Source: Planctomycetota bacterium (GTDB taxonomy: Bacteria > Planctomycetota > Planctomycetia > Pirellulales > UBA1268). From it: a DNA stretch of 7,160 nt. Position 1 is the stretch's first letter. Every line of letters starts with the position of its first letter. The stretch spans positions 1 through 7,160 of the forward strand of contig QWQL01000117.1 in NCBI GenBank assembly GCA_003670825.1, written 5' to 3'. This document shows, piece by piece, positions 7,057 to 7,160 of the stretch. The notes under the pieces were generated by a model. It did no database searches. It worked only from the letters and a program-made list of their open reading frames with translations, and had not been told where the DNA came from. A program made the translations under genes and the position numbers.

Positions 7057-7160
7057 TCAGGACAGTAGCAGGCCGAGGCGGCGGAGCCGACGGCGGGGGC
7101 CGCGGGCGATCGCCCGCGAGGCGAGCACGGCAGCGGCCGCGGGGGTGAGCCCGAGCGGAC
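7057..7160 (-). CDS. C-terminal end of an upstream gene (cut by window edge)
   Basis: Reading the minus strand from the right edge, one frame (codons in register with 7158) gives 33 residues, PLGLTPAAAAVLASRAI followed by an Arg-rich helix RGPRRRLRRLGLLLS, ending at TGA (7059-7057). This has the composition of a real protein tail: an Ala-rich helix followed by a basic amphipathic segment. The stop lies 37 bases before the glycosyltransferase ATG, a spacing compatible with one transcription unit. The other minus-strand frames give less protein-like, Pro/Ser/Cys-rich sequence. The piece is too short to assign a family, and it could be non-coding. Confidence 0.45.
   Translation of the reverse strand, partial: PLGLTPAAAAVLASRAIARGPRRRLRRLGLLLS
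7101..7118. repeat. 18-bp perfect palindrome
   Basis: CGCGGGCGATCGCCCGCG reads identically on both strands. It lies inside the probable C-terminal coding sequence of the gene cut by the right edge. It has no loop, so it is more like a protein-binding or chance palindrome than a hairpin terminator. No second copy was noticed in the window. Confidence 0.5.

Noticed and set aside
7020..7160. Extension of the glycosyltransferase frame upstream to the GTG at 7043 or past the window edge
   Set aside because: The frame is open to the edge, but its translation is Pro/Ser/Cys-rich and unlike a domain, it would overlap the better-looking tail of another gene, and there is no ribosome site at the GTG.
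1..7160. CRISPR arrays, tRNA or rRNA genes, insertion sequences, attachment sites
   Set aside because: No spaced direct repeats, RNA-gene signatures, transposase motifs or terminal inverted repeats were seen by reading; almost all the DNA is accounted for by dense minus-strand coding.

Overview
The window is GC-rich bacterial DNA with every supportable gene on the minus strand. Gene order and protein families (MoxR ATPase, DUF58 protein, BatA-type membrane VWA protein, then a VWA protein with an amidotransferase-like domain) resemble a cluster common in Planctomycetota, and the Ala/Arg/Gly-rich, GC3-biased coding fits a high-GC member of that phylum. This assignment is an inference from gene content; there is no rRNA or other phylogenetic marker here.

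Layout in the direction of transcription (right to left): the last 33 codons of a probable gene cut by the right edge (7160-7057); a glycosyltransferase-like gene of the ENDSTDGT/DXD type (7019-5991); a 103-base spacer with small inverted repeats (5990-5888); then the core cluster: a MoxR AAA+ ATPase (5887-4856), a DUF58 protein (4828-3917), a BatA-like double-anchored VWA protein (3920-1908), and a membrane VWA / amidotransferase-like protein that starts at 1911 and is still open at base 1, so its 3' end lies outside the window. Both of the last two junctions are ATGA stop/start overlaps, and the MoxR-DUF58 gap is 27 bases, so these four genes are almost certainly one operon.

How they may work together: MoxR AAA+ ATPases act, where studied, as chaperone-like remodelling machines for VWA-domain partners. 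Here one ATPase is followed by one soluble VWA-like protein (DUF58) and two membrane-anchored VWA proteins, each of which also carries a region resembling a class I glutamine amidotransferase fold in which I see no nucleophilic cysteine. The parts suggest a cytoplasmic ATPase/DUF58 module acting on a pair of membrane proteins. The substrate and physiological role cannot be read from the sequence. The glycosyltransferase upstream may be an independent unit. The long open frames on the plus strand (up to 781 codons) are antisense shadows of these genes.
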